Shown piece after piece: positions 15,471 through 23,040 of a stretch of DNA of 64,000 bases; the stretch's first letter is position 1; each line of letters starts with the position of its first letter. This stretch comes from Burkholderiales bacterium (lineage in GTDB: Bacteria > Pseudomonadota > Gammaproteobacteria > Burkholderiales > Casimicrobiaceae): contig CAJPFI010000044.1 of the NCBI GenBank assembly GCA_905339295.1, positions 16,144 to 80,143 of the forward strand, given 5' to 3'. The notes beneath the pieces are model-generated. The model had not been told where the DNA came from, searched no databases, and saw only the letters and a program-made list of their open reading frames with translations. The translations under genes were made by a program, and so were the position numbers.

Positions 15471-17060
15471 CTAGCGCTGCTCGTAGGTGCGCACGTCGAC
15501 GATGCGCTCGCCGACCTGCTTGACGACGACCGCGACCGCGCGCGGGCCGCCGGGTGCGCCGCGCGGCTTCTGGATCGCGACGAAGTAGCGGCGCCCGCCG
15601 AACGCGGTGCGCACGGGCCGCCGCGCCTTGGCCGCGCCGCGCTTCGTGCCCGGCGCGGCGCGCGCGTCCGCCGGTCGCGGCGCATGGACGGCGAACTCGC
15701 GGAACGGGCGCGTCGGCTTGATGCCGGCGTCCTTCGCGATGGCGCGCAACGTGCGCTCGAGCTTGCGCGGAAGCGCGCGCTTCTTCGCGACCACCGACGC
15801 GGTCGCTCGCGTCGATTGCAGGAACCGCCCCTCGGTCACGAGCCTGGCGCGGCGCTCGCGGCGACGGTCGCGGCGCGCGGCACCGGTCGTCCCGGCGCGC
15901 TTCGCGCCACGGGCGGCGTGCGGCTCGGCGGACCGGACCGGGTGGATCGCGGGGTCTCCGAGCAGCGTGAACTGCGCGAGCGTCTTCAGGTCGGTCGGAT
16001 CGAGGTCGACGATCTCGCGCACGTAGCGCTGGCGCGCGCGCAGCGCGGCGCGGCCGAGCGAGGCGCCGTCGAGCGCCTCGAGCAGGAAGTACTGGACCAT
16101 CAGGTCGGCCGCGGCGTTGGCGCGCGACTCGCCGTAGGCGATCGTCGTGCTGCCGAAGTAGCCGTACGCGCCCTGCTCGAGGTAGCTCTGGCAGATCGGA
16201 ATGTCGACGCCGATCAGCCCCGCCGCGTAGAGCTGCGCGCCGTAGCAGCACTCGACCGCGGCCACGGTGCCGGGCGCGATGCGGCCATGGATCGATCGCG
16301 TCGTCAGCGCGATCGGGTAGCGCTTGCCGGCCTGCCCCTGGAACTCCGGCGAGCCTTCGCCGCCGTGGCAGTTGATGAAGTGCGCGAGCGCGCGAAGCGC
16401 CGCGTCGCCGAACCGCGGACCCGACGGCGGCGACGTGCGCAGCGCGTCGCGGCGGCCGAAGATCGCGAACAGGTTCCGGCCGCTCGACACGGTCCAGGTC
16501 TTCGCCGAGAGCGCGAAGTGCGCGGCATAGTCGTCGGCCGCGCGGCTGCGGTAACCGGCGGCGGTGTCGAGCAGTCCGACGAGGTAACCCGCCTCGGCCG
16601 CGCTCGTCGCGCCGCGCAGGTCGGGCAGCCGGCCGACGACGCGAGTGGGCCCGGTGAACGACGCGATGTCGTCGTCGCAGCGCCCCTCGCATGCGTACGG
16701 CAGGTCGCTCCACGCGTAGCGGTCGGGCTCGTCCGGCGGGTCGTGGAGCGGATTGACGAGCGGCTGGTGCGGGACGACGTCGGGCGCGCCGAGAATCATC
16801 AGGTAGTCGGGCGACTCGGCACGGTACGCCGCGTCGATCGCGGCCTTCGCGGCCGGGTAGTCGCCCGGGTCGGCCAGCGGCGTGCCGCGCCGCGCCCGCA
16901 TCGCGAGAGCATCGTCGAGCAGCACGAGCCTGGTGGCGAGGCCGCGCCGGCGGTCGGCGGCGACCAGGCGGCGGACGGCGGCCCCGATGCGTCGCCATCC
17001 GCCGGCGCCGTACTTGCGGCGCAGCGCGCCGCCGTGCGTCACGATCAGCTTGTCGGTCAT
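15471..17060 (-). CDS. C25 (gingipain-like) caspase-fold cysteine protease, no signal peptide
   Basis: A 529-residue clan-CD protease. The catalytic His-Gly is in FINCHGGEGSPEF (His232), the Cys in VAAVECCYGAQ (probably Cys272 by the C-x-G pattern). GRLPDLRGAT (143-152) and LLGDPAIHP (367-375) are C25 landmarks. Gingipains are secreted with propeptides; this one begins MTDKLIVTHGG with no leader, so it should act in the cytosol. Residues 380-450 are a Lys/Arg-rich linker followed by a small beta-rich domain (RYFVAIQKPRG to the end). First gene of a three-gene operon with the OB-like and SGNH proteins. Target unknown. Confidence 0.82.
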   Translation of the reverse strand: MTDKLIVTHGGALRRKYGAGGWRRIGAAVRRLVAADRRRGLATRLVLLDDALAMRARRGTPLADPGDYPAAKAAIDAAYRAESPDYLMILGAPDVVPHQPLVNPLHDPPDEPDRYAWSDLPYACEGRCDDDIASFTGPTRVVGRLPDLRGATSAAEAGYLVGLLDTAAGYRSRAADDYAAHFALSAKTWTVSSGRNLFAIFGRRDALRTSPPSGPRFGDAALRALAHFINCHGGEGSPEFQGQAGKRYPIALTTRSIHGRIAPGTVAAVECCYGAQLYAAGLIGVDIPICQSYLEQGAYGYFGSTTIAYGESRANAAADLMVQYFLLEALDGASLGRAALRARQRYVREIVDLDPTDLKTLAQFTLLGDPAIHPVRSAEPHAARGAKRAGTTGAARRDRRRERRARLVTEGRFLQSTRATASVVAKKRALPRKLERTLRAIAKDAGIKPTRPFREFAVHAPRPADARAAPGTKRGAAKARRPVRTAFGGRRYFVAIQKPRGAPGGPRAVAVVVKQVGERIVDVRTYEQR

Positions 17061-17150
17061 GGCGACCTCGCCAGGGTGTCGAGCCGAGTGTCAGGCGGCA
17101 TTGTGCGCCGGCGGCGGGCGGAGGGGGTCTTGCGCGCCCTTCGAATCCCC

Positions 17151-17269
17151 GTGGGTCGCGCTTCGCCTTCCGTGGGTCGGGCTTCAGCCCGACATCCTCG
17201 AAGAGCGTCCGGCCGAAGCCGGACCCACAACCGCATCGAATCCCCTGTGGGTCGGGCTTCAGCCCGACA
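17151..17269. repeat. REP-like palindromic repeat cluster
   Basis: Four copies or variants of a short palindromic unit. Two are identical, gtgggtcgggcttcagcccg plus aca (17172-17194 and 17247-17269). One is diverged and truncated (17151-17167), and one is inverted and diverged (17207-17228). Each core folds into a GTCGGGCTTCAGCCCGAC hairpin. The last copy abuts the apt stop codon, so the cluster could end apt transcription or stabilise its mRNA. This type of repeat is often scattered through proteobacterial genomes. Confidence 0.85.
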
Positions 17270-17806
17270 CTACCCCCCGAACTCGCACAGCGCGACGACC
17301 CGGTGCCCCTGCCGCTCCAGCTTCGCGCGTCCGCCGAGATCCGGAAGCGCGATCACGAACGCGCAGCCGACGACGTCGCCGCCGCCCATCGCGATCAGCC
17401 TGAGCGAAGCCTCGGCCGTGCCGCCGGTCGCGACGAGGTCGTCGACGAGCAGCACGCGCTCGCCTCGCGCGATGCCGTCGCGATGCACTTCGAGGCGATC
17501 CGTCCCGTACTCGAGCTGGTAGTCCTGGCCGAAATTCTCGGCGGGGAGCTTTCCCGCCTTGCGGATCGGCACGAATCCGACCCCGAGCTCGCCCGCCAGC
17601 GCCGCGCCCACGATGAAGCCGCGCGATTCGACGCCGGCGATCTTGTCGATCGGCTTGTCGCGCCAGGCGTCGGTGAGCCGGTCGATCACCGCGCGAAATC
17701 CCGCGGCGTCCTTGAGCAGCGTCGTGATGTCGCGGAACCGGACGCCCGGTCTCGGGAAGTCGGGAACGGTGCGGATGAGCGTGCGCAGGTCGAGCGGAAG
17801 GGACAT
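17270..17806 (-). CDS. apt: Adenine phosphoribosyltransferase
   Basis: A 178-residue type I phosphoribosyltransferase that converts adenine and PRPP to AMP in purine salvage. The PRPP-binding motif [14 protein letters not shown] lies at 118-131. The start [18 protein letters not shown] and the middle [14 protein letters not shown] are diagnostic for Apt. Length is normal. The gene is followed immediately by the palindromic repeat cluster and preceded, 16 bases upstream, by a small uncharacterised gene on the same strand. Confidence 0.96.
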   Translation of the reverse strand: MSLPLDLRTLIRTVPDFPRPGVRFRDITTLLKDAAGFRAVIDRLTDAWRDKPIDKIAGVESRGFIVGAALAGELGVGFVPIRKAGKLPAENFGQDYQLEYGTDRLEVHRDGIARGERVLLVDDLVATGGTAEASLRLIAMGGGDVVGCAFVIALPDLGGRAKLERQGHRVVALCEFGG

Positions 17807-17822
17807 GGCGGGAGCGGACGGA

Positions 17823-18218
17823 TCAGTGGTCGCGGAACCGGAAGGCCGCGGGCATCGCCGCCGAATCGACGAGATGGAACGTCGGCGTCGGCGCCACGTC
17901 GAACGCGACCTCGCCATCCTTCGAGAGGACCCAGTGGTCGGGCAGGCAGTCGTCCACGAAGTGCAGGTCGGGCGACTCGTCGTCCTGCAGGTAGACGACC
18001 GGGATGCGGCGGGATTTCGCGACGCGGACCGCCTCGTCGATGCCGCGCTTGCTCGCGTATCGGGCATCGTGGAACGACGTCGCATGGGCGACGATCAGCA
18101 CCGCGTCGCCCGTGAGGCGCACGTCCTCGGGCGCGGTGAACGCGTGCGGAGGACATGCGCCTCCGGCGGCGGCGCCGGAGATCATGGCGAACGGTAAACC
18201 GGTCAGGTGTCGCCGCAT
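17823..18218 (-). CDS. Uncharacterised protein upstream of apt
   Basis: A 131-residue protein with a short possible leader ([20 protein letters not shown] followed by AC), which might be a weak lipobox. The rest is globular, with alternating beta and alpha segments ([54 protein letters not shown]). The look is of a small Rossmann-like or isochorismatase-like half-domain, but no catalytic set is complete. It stops 16 bases before apt, so the two are probably co-transcribed. Function not recognised. Confidence 0.6.
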   Translation of the reverse strand: MRRHLTGLPFAMISGAAAGGACPPHAFTAPEDVRLTGDAVLIVAHATSFHDARYASKRGIDEAVRVAKSRRIPVVYLQDDESPDLHFVDDCLPDHWVLSKDGEVAFDVAPTPTFHLVDSAAMPAAFRFRDH

Positions 18219-18395
18219 GCTTGTCAGCCTCGCGCTGAAGGAGGAGTCGTGATGGACGGTGGCGTCGTGATGTCAGTCGTCGTGACGCAACGCGAACCGC
18301 AGGTCCGGCGACGACATGGGGAGGGTCGGGGCGCCGGCATTGGCGACGCCACGGCTCCAGGACCCCGCTCGCCTCCGGGAGACGAGCCTCCGTCG

Positions 18396-19562
18396 CTAGT
18401 GCAGCCGGCCAAGTCGGTCGAGCTTGGCGGCGTAGAGGTCGTGGTCGCGGCGCGTCGTGCTGTTCCGCATCGCGAGCTCGAGATGCCTGCGCGCGGACCC
18501 GGTCTCGCCGAGGGTCAGGCTCGCGATGGCGAGCCAGAAGTGGAATTCGTGGTATTCCGGCGCGCGCGCGATCTCCCGCTCGAACGCCTCCTTCGCCGCC
18601 TTCGCGTCACCCGCGCGCAGCGCCGCCATGCCGCGCCGGAAGTGCATGAACGGTGGCTCCGGCTCGATCCGCTCGAGGGTGGCGGCCAGCCGCCGCGCGT
18701 CGTCGGCCCGCCCCAGCGCGGTCAGCACCGGGATCAGGTTCGACATCGCCTCGGTGTTCCACGGCTCCTGGTCGAGGACGTGGCTCAGCACCCTCTCGGC
18801 CTCGAGCGGATGGCCGTGGCGCCGATAGACGACGCCGAGCGTGCTGTACGGCGCCAGGAAGTGCGGCGCCTGCACGATCGCCTCGCGCGCCCACCAGTAC
18901 GCGTCGTCGATGCGGCCGCCGACGAGCGCCTCGACCGCGCGGTTGTTCATGAACATCGCGACGACGACGTCCTCGCCGATCGCCACCGTGCGCGCCGAGC
19001 GCAGGTCCTGCGGCGGCAGGAAGTCGATCGTCATCGCCTCGCTCTCGCGCGGCTTCAGCCCGGCGCGGTGCCCGATGCCGATGCCCTCGATCTTCGTGCG
19101 GCCGAGCGTCAGGTTGACGTGGCCGATCGACAGGTAGAGGTCGCCGGTGCGCGCCCAGATGTCGTCGACGAACACTTTCTGGTAGGTGACGGTGAGGCCG
19201 AGCTCCTTCGCGAACGCCGCGGTCATGATGACCAGCGACAGGCAGTTGCCGGAGCGCGCGGCGAACGCCTGCGCGGCGTTGCGCGTGAACTCGGTGTCGT
19301 ACTCGAGCCTGAGCTGGCCCTTGCCGTACAGCGCGTCGAGCAGCGCATTCTGGCGGCCCTTGTCGCGCGCCTGCCCGGCGATCTCGGCGTCGGCGTAGCG
19401 TCTCATCTCGTCGCTCATCGCGAACACGTCGGCGGCGCTGACGCGCTCCGACGGTGCGGCGAACAGGCCGTCGCTGAAGAAGCGCCCGTCCGGACGCGCC
19501 ACCGGCGCGCCGGCGCATGCGGCGAGCAGCAAGGAAAGCAGCAGCACCACGCCACGGGTCAT
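18396..19562 (-). CDS. Transglutaminase-like / TPR lipoprotein
   Basis: A 388-residue lipoprotein with lipobox LAAC near residue 16. Residues about 45-200 resemble a transglutaminase-like papain fold: the Cys in FAARSGNCLSLVIM, the His in SIGHVNLTLG, and an acidic stretch further on. Residues 210-385 hold tetratricopeptide repeats (VYRRHGHPLEAERVLSHVL, ALRAGDAKAAKEAFEREI). The start at 19562 follows GAGGAGG. Membrane-anchored, probably periplasmic. Such proteins may process or scaffold other envelope proteins; the substrate is unknown. Confidence 0.78.
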   Translation of the reverse strand: MTRGVVLLLSLLLAACAGAPVARPDGRFFSDGLFAAPSERVSAADVFAMSDEMRRYADAEIAGQARDKGRQNALLDALYGKGQLRLEYDTEFTRNAAQAFAARSGNCLSLVIMTAAFAKELGLTVTYQKVFVDDIWARTGDLYLSIGHVNLTLGRTKIEGIGIGHRAGLKPRESEAMTIDFLPPQDLRSARTVAIGEDVVVAMFMNNRAVEALVGGRIDDAYWWAREAIVQAPHFLAPYSTLGVVYRRHGHPLEAERVLSHVLDQEPWNTEAMSNLIPVLTALGRADDARRLAATLERIEPEPPFMHFRRGMAALRAGDAKAAKEAFEREIARAPEYHEFHFWLAIASLTLGETGSARRHLELAMRNSTTRRDHDLYAAKLDRLGRLH

Positions 19563-19823
19563 ACGGCGCCCCTCCTCGGCCGAGCCTGCCGGCGATTCTA
19601 GCGCCGGGACGCCCGGGCGTGCCACGACCGCCGGGCATGGCCGGGGAACTCCCTCCGTCGGCCATCGGAGCGGGGGTTCGCGCGGGAAGTGCATCCGGTG
19701 CCCGCGCGGGAGCGGCACGGCACGAGGCGGTCGCGCCGCCTGCGTGGCGGGAACCGGTCCCCGGCACTTCGCGGCCGGCGCGACGCAGCTGACGGTGTAT
19801 CGTTGCCTGCCGCGAGTGCGACG

Positions 19824-20237
19824 ATGGGCGAACGAGCACACCTTCCGCCGATCACCGGCGACGACGTCGTCTGGACGGCCGTGCGCGCGCAGGGCGCGGG
19901 CGGGCAGAACGTCAACAAGGTCGCGTCCGCCGTGCACCTGCGCTTCGACGTGCGCGGATCGTCGCTGCCGGAAGCGGTCAAGGCGCGGCTGCTCGCGAGC
20001 GGCGACCAGCGCATCACGCCCGCGGGCGTCGTCGTCATCAAGGCGCAGCGCCACCGCACGCAGGAGCGCAATCTCGCCGACGCGCTCGAGCGGCTGCAGG
20101 CGCTCGTCGAGGCCGCCGCGCACGTCCCGCGTGCGCGCCGGCCGACGCGGCCCACCAAGGGATCGCAACGCCGCCGTGTCGACAGCAAGGTGGAGCGCGG
20201 TCGGACCAAGGCGGCGCGGGGCCGGGTCGTCGAGTGA
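19824..20237 (+). CDS. arfB: Alternative ribosome-rescue factor B (peptidyl-tRNA hydrolase)
   Basis: A 137-residue ArfB/YaeJ protein. The catalytic GGQ lies in VRAQGAGGQNVNKVASAVHL, and the basic C-terminal tail (KGSQRRRVDSKVERGRTKAA) is the part that enters the mRNA channel of stalled ribosomes. It releases peptides from non-stop complexes when tmRNA rescue fails. Start at 19824 chosen for family length. It ends one base before the yaeQ ATG, so the two form a unit. Confidence 0.95.
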   Translation: MGERAHLPPITGDDVVWTAVRAQGAGGQNVNKVASAVHLRFDVRGSSLPEAVKARLLASGDQRITPAGVVVIKAQRHRTQERNLADALERLQALVEAAAHVPRARRPTRPTKGSQRRRVDSKVERGRTKAARGRVVE

Positions 20238-20238
20238 G

Positions 20239-20802
20239 ATGGCCCTCAAGTCGACCATCTTCCGGGCCGGGCTCGCGGTCGCCGACATCGACCGCGGCTA
20301 CTACCGCGACCACGCGCTGACGCTCGCGCGCCATCCGTCCGAGACGGACGAGCGCATGATGATCCGGCTGCTGGCGTTCGCGCTCAACGCCGACGACCGG
20401 CTCGAGTTCGGCCGCGGACTGAGCGCCGAGGGCGAGCCGGACCTGTGGCGCCGCGACCGGACCGGCGCGGTCGAGCAGTGGATCGACGTGGGACTCCCCG
20501 ACGAGCGCGACGTGCGCAAGGCGTGCGGGCGCTCGCGCGAGGTGCTCGTCTACGCGTACGGCGGCCGCGCCGCCGCACTGTGGTGGGCGAAGGCCGGGCC
20601 GGCGCTCGCGCGGCAGGACTCGCTCACCGTGCGCGAAGTGCCGGCGGAGGCGAGCCGCGCGCTCGCCGGACTGGCCGCGCGGACGCTGACGCTGCAGTGC
20701 ACGGTGCAGGACGGGCACGTGTTCGTCGCCGACGGCGAGCGCTCGGTCGCCGTCGAACTGCGGACGCTCAAGGAATCGCAGCGTCAGCGTCGACTCCCGT
20801 GA
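20239..20802 (+). CDS. yaeQ: YaeQ family protein
   Basis: A 187-residue protein of the YaeQ family, a PD-(D/E)XK-like fold whose role is not settled. Recognisable segments are MALKSTIFRAGLAVADIDRG, HPSETDERMMIRLLAFAL, GEPDLWRRD and EQWIDVGLPDERDVRKAC. It starts one base after arfB ends, so translation is probably coupled. The arfB-yaeQ pairing suggests a shared link to translation quality control (inference). Confidence 0.93.
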   Translation: MALKSTIFRAGLAVADIDRGYYRDHALTLARHPSETDERMMIRLLAFALNADDRLEFGRGLSAEGEPDLWRRDRTGAVEQWIDVGLPDERDVRKACGRSREVLVYAYGGRAAALWWAKAGPALARQDSLTVREVPAEASRALAGLAARTLTLQCTVQDGHVFVADGERSVAVELRTLKESQRQRRLP

Positions 20803-20867
20803 CGCCCGCGGGCCGGAACGCCGGGGCGCGCAATCCCGAAAGTCGACGCCGGTCGTGCTTTGCGCCC

Positions 20868-21632
20868 TCACCTCCCCGGCAGGTCTCCGAACCCCGGCAC
20901 CTTCACCGCCGGCCGCGAGAAGTCGACACCCGCGACGAGTCCCAGCACGTTCAGCTCGAAGCCCTCCTCGCCGCCGACGATCACGCCCAGCAACCCGTTG
21001 AGCGAGAGCTGATAGCCGGCGCCGGAGGGCGAGCGCGCGAACACCTGCCCGGGCGAAAGATAGTCCTTGCCGACCGCGTGCGCCGGCAGCGCGAGCCTGA
21101 GCCCGGGAATCTCGCGCGCGACGTGCGCGACGAACGTGTTGCTGTTGGGCCCCGGCCACGCGCTGTAGGTCGAAGCGTAGGGATACGACGCCGCGGCGGC
21201 GGGCAGCTTCGCGATGACCGGTTCGGCGTCCGCGCCGCGCAGGTCGCGGATGACCGAAGGCTTCGCGCCGTACCACTCCGCGTCCGGGGCGCGCACGTCC
21301 GAGACCGACAGCGCCGACCCGCCGCCACGCGCGTACCAGCCGATCACCTCGTAGCGCGTGTAGCGCTCCGCTCCGGCCGGCTTCGCTGCGATCCAGGTGT
21401 GCACGGCGAACGCGCCTCGCCAGCCGAATGTGCGCGCGGCGTAGACCTGCACGATCGCCTCGCGATGGGACGCCGGCGACGGCGCGAGCCCGGTGGGGCG
21501 GTGCGTCGCCCGCGACCAGTCGCCACCGAGCGAGGCCATGCCGAACGCGAGCGCGATCACGGGCCCGAGCAGCAGGACGCCGATCAGCAGGATCGGCCAG
21601 GTCACGACGCGGGGCGGCTTTCTGCGGATCAC
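20868..21632 (-). CDS. DUF3750 family membrane-anchored protein
   Basis: A 254-residue protein with one N-terminal transmembrane helix (about 12-33), then a periplasmic domain matching DUF3750: DWSRATHRPTGLAPSPA, IVQVYAARTFGWRGAFAVHT, YEVIGWY, and WPGPNSNTFVAHVAREIPGL. The conserved NSNTF motif could be catalytic, but the family is uncharacterised. It is convergent with yaeQ. Stand-alone gene. Confidence 0.85.
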   Translation of the reverse strand: MIRRKPPRVVTWPILLIGVLLLGPVIALAFGMASLGGDWSRATHRPTGLAPSPASHREAIVQVYAARTFGWRGAFAVHTWIAAKPAGAERYTRYEVIGWYARGGGSALSVSDVRAPDAEWYGAKPSVIRDLRGADAEPVIAKLPAAAASYPYASTYSAWPGPNSNTFVAHVAREIPGLRLALPAHAVGKDYLSPGQVFARSPSGAGYQLSLNGLLGVIVGGEEGFELNVLGLVAGVDFSRPAVKVPGFGDLPGR

Positions 21633-21703
21633 GAGCAGTACGACCGTCGTGGCGTGACTGCGTTCCGCGGGCGGCGCGCGCGGAGGCGAGCGGGCGGGCG
21701 GCG

Positions 21704-22474
21704 TCAGACGCGCGGCTCGCCGCGCCCGTTCACGGTGATCGTCGGTCCCGGCGGGAACGCGAGCTGCGCATGGTATTCGCGGCCGCGGAAGCGGTAGGTG
21801 ACGTCCCAGTACGCTGGCTGGCCCGAGTAGCCGGTCGTGCAGCGCTCGACCGTTCCCCGGCGGCCGCCGGCGGCCTGCGAGCCGATCGCCGCGCCGCCGA
21901 CCGCGCCGATCGCGGTCGCGACGTCGCGCCCGCGCCCGCCACCAATCTGGTGGCCCAGCACGCCGCCCAGGATGCCCCCGAGGATCGCTCCCCCGACGTT
22001 GCGGTCGGTGTAGCGCTCGCGCTCGACCCAGCAGCGCTGCTCGGGCGGCCCGCCGACCTCGCGCACGGCGATCACATCCGCCTGGTACAGCTGCTCGCCG
22101 TAGCGCGGGTAGTAGTTGTACGCGGGCGGCGGTGCGGGCGGATAGTCGCCGGCGACGTTCGCGCCGACGCGCCGCACCGACGAGATGCTGCCGGAGAGGC
22201 CCATCGCGCCGAGCGACGGATACTGGCCCGGCGTGAGCACCGTGCAGCGGCCGCCGTAGTACGCATCGGCGCAGAACTCCCAGCGGCCGCGATCGACGAT
22301 CGCCGACTCGGTGCGGTCGTTGAAGCCGTACGGGTCGAGGTTCGGCGAATCCCAGTTGAGGGCGTGGCTCTGGCCGCGGAAGCCCTGCTGCGAATACAGC
22401 GTGACCTGCGCGGAAGCGGCGGCGGCGAAGGCGAGCGCGGCGGCGGCCGAAACGAGTGCGAGGATGCGCGACAT
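21704..22474 (-). CDS. Beta/gamma-crystallin plus glycine-zipper envelope protein (paralog 1)
   Basis: A 256-residue exported protein. Signal peptide 1-22 (ending ASAQ); a beta/gamma-crystallin-like domain (about 23-100: LYSQQGFRGQSHALNW, CTVLTPGQYPSL, SSVRRV); a Pro/Tyr linker; then a glycine-zipper 2TM segment (NVGGAILGGILGGVLGHQIG). The C-terminal domain ends TITVNGRGEPRV. The same architecture and about the same length recur at 26220-27011, so the two are paralogs. Likely outer-membrane or periplasmic, possibly structural. No adjacent operon partner. Confidence 0.85.
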   Translation of the reverse strand: MSRILALVSAAAALAFAAAASAQVTLYSQQGFRGQSHALNWDSPNLDPYGFNDRTESAIVDRGRWEFCADAYYGGRCTVLTPGQYPSLGAMGLSGSISSVRRVGANVAGDYPPAPPPAYNYYPRYGEQLYQADVIAVREVGGPPEQRCWVERERYTDRNVGGAILGGILGGVLGHQIGGGRGRDVATAIGAVGGAAIGSQAAGGRRGTVERCTTGYSGQPAYWDVTYRFRGREYHAQLAFPPGPTITVNGRGEPRV

Positions 22475-23040
22475 GGCGGTTGATCTATTGACGGGTCGGG
22501 ACGGGGCCCCATCGTACTGCTTTCGCGCACGGACGTCGCGTGCGCGCAGGCGTGGCGGGCGTGCGCGCGCCGTGGCGTTCGGGGCGTCCCCCGGTTGCGG
22601 CACGCATGCGCTGCGTGGATGCCCGCCATGCGAAACGACCGGTCGAGCGGCGCCGCGCGTACGTCGACGCGCTCGAGTACGCGTTCGGCGTACGGCTGCG
22701 CCGCGCGACGCGGAGCTGCGTGACGCGAGGAGGCGCTTCCCTGCACGCGATGCCGACCCGCATCGGCGGTCCGGCCGCCCTGATCGCGTTCGCGGGCTAG
22801 CGTCTGCCGACCGATCCGGCGTTCGATTCGGCGGGCAGCGCCTGTCCCGCCGCCGCGATCGTCGCGCCCCGCGAGGGCCGCGGCATCGCGAACGTCGTGC
22901 CGGACGTCAGGCGCCTGCCGCCGCGCCCCGGAGGCGTCGCCGGGACGCCGGCGCCCGCGCGCGACGCACGCGCCGCGCGCGACGGCGAGCGAGGGGGCGA
23001 TAATCCGCCGACCTCCAGTCAACGCAACGCCGGAAACCGG
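22475..23040. other. Intergenic gap before the ABC transporter
   Basis: About 570 bases between the crystallin-type gene (-) and the ABC gene (+). The frame around 22650-22920 (with one stop at 22798) has slightly protein-like stretches such as RRAYVDALEYAFGVRLRR, but no family or ribosome site supports it. It may hold both divergent promoters. Confidence 0.4.

Noticed and set aside
17151..17269. CRISPR-like repeats
   Set aside because: The units are palindromic hairpins with irregular spacing and one inverted copy; there are no regular spacers and no cas genes.
22540..22920. Possible broken gene between the crystallin-type and ABC genes
   Set aside because: Short protein-like stretches exist, but I could not match any family or find a start signal, so it is only mentioned as a gap.
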